From Mesaphorura yosii (Eukaryota > Arthropoda > Collembola > Poduromorpha > Tullbergiidae), in assembly GCA_009869945.1 (NCBI GenBank), contig WIXG01000403.1:1-63289 (forward strand): a stretch of DNA of 63,289 bases. The letters run 5' to 3'. Below, piece by piece: positions 62,793 through 63,289 of this stretch. The position numbers and the translations under genes were made by a program. How positions within the stretch are numbered: position 1 is the stretch's first letter; every line of letters begins with the position of its first letter. A model generated the notes under the pieces. That model was not told the DNA's origin and made no database searches. It saw nothing but the letters and a program-made list of their open reading frames with translations.

Positions 62793-63289
62793 TAAAAGGT
62801 AAACAATACAACATCTTACAAAATCAGTAATTTTAGATCCGGACAACACGAGCATTTGATACATTGCCCAAACTACTTAGTTTGGATGGTTAATTGAGGT
62901 CAACCAAAGGGGGAAGGAGATGGTCTCATATTCCAAAATGGCCATTGTAGACTAGATTCAACATGAAAAATATGAAAGCGATATCATTTATTTCCATGTC
63001 GGACGCAGATGTGTAAAGAGCAATTCTGAATTAGTTCGAGAATTTTGAGTTCAACTATTCCAGGAACTGTGCATCTGCCAGGTTCAAATTAAATTGGCGT
63101 CCGGTCCGAGTACAAGGAATATCGACCCTCCCTATAATTTCTGCCACGATTACTGTGTGCTCTATTTAAGATGTACGATTTGATGGCCATGTGAAACCTG
63201 ATTTACCCTTTAGGGCAATGTATCAAATGCTCGTGTTGTCCGGATCTAAAATTACTGATTTTGTAAGATGTTGTATTGTTTACCTTTTA
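62793..63289. mobile_element. Foldback/MITE-type element with perfect 77-base terminal inverted repeats
   Basis: The arm at 62793-62869 (starting taaaaggtaaacaatacaac) is the exact reverse complement of 63213-63289 (ending gttgtattgtttaccttt plus ta): 77 of 77 bases match. The interior (62870-63212) is not inverted-repetitive and has no coding potential. The right arm reaches the very last base, so the target-site duplication cannot be read. The perfect arms imply recent activity, or an assembly effect at a contig edge. Confidence 0.9.

Overview
This window is nuclear DNA from an arthropod. The genes carry many short GT-AG introns, mostly about 40 to 110 bases. There are two seven-transmembrane chemoreceptors of the gustatory/odorant type, a divergent ionotropic receptor, a ModSP-like modular serine protease, a mariner element and a copia element. 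A complete cobalamin-dependent methionine synthase argues against higher Diptera. Together with the style of the chemoreceptors this makes a springtail or another early-branching hexapod or crustacean a reasonable guess, but that placement is inference, not proof.

Layout. 0-10 kb: a frameshifted mariner transposase, an intronless gustatory receptor, a broken ionotropic receptor, and a small multi-exon orphan membrane gene. 11-18 kb: a VWA5A-like pseudogene, a tandem pair of one-helix glycine-rich microproteins, a decayed SLC6 transporter and a second gustatory receptor. 18-25 kb: small orphan genes, a MACPF-like protein and a modular serine protease (two LDLa, Pro-rich linker, CCP-like region, S1 domain). 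26-48.6 kb is the dense housekeeping core: short SPEF2-like protein, orphan basic protein, hydroxylysine kinase (HYKK), Elongator subunit 2 (ELP2), ATF2/ATF7-type bZIP factor, Ku70, methionine synthase (MTR) and a Boule/DAZ RNA-binding protein. HYKK/ELP2 and ATF2/Ku70 are head-to-head pairs; the orphan gene/HYKK and Ku70/MTR are tail-to-tail. 50-55 kb: a truncated CCDC174-like gene, a class A peptide-type GPCR and a receptor tyrosine kinase with almost no ectodomain. 56-63 kb is accessory: a defensin-like secreted peptide gene, an unrecognised frameshifted membrane gene, an internally deleted copia element, a secreted peptide precursor ending in an amidation signal, an orphan last exon of an angiotensin-converting enzyme, and a foldback/MITE with perfect 77-base inverted repeats at the window edge.

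The genes are not one pathway. The core holds conserved single-copy genes for DNA repair, tRNA modification, one-carbon metabolism and germline or flagellar work. The flanks hold sensory, immune-type and decaying genes among transposons. No single new multi-gene system is evident. The most unusual candidates are the amidated secreted peptide, the cysteine-rich peptide, the glycine-rich microprotein pair, the ectodomain-poor kinase and the receptor with an in-frame TGA. Exon boundaries were read by eye from splice signals and reading-frame continuity and need transcript support.
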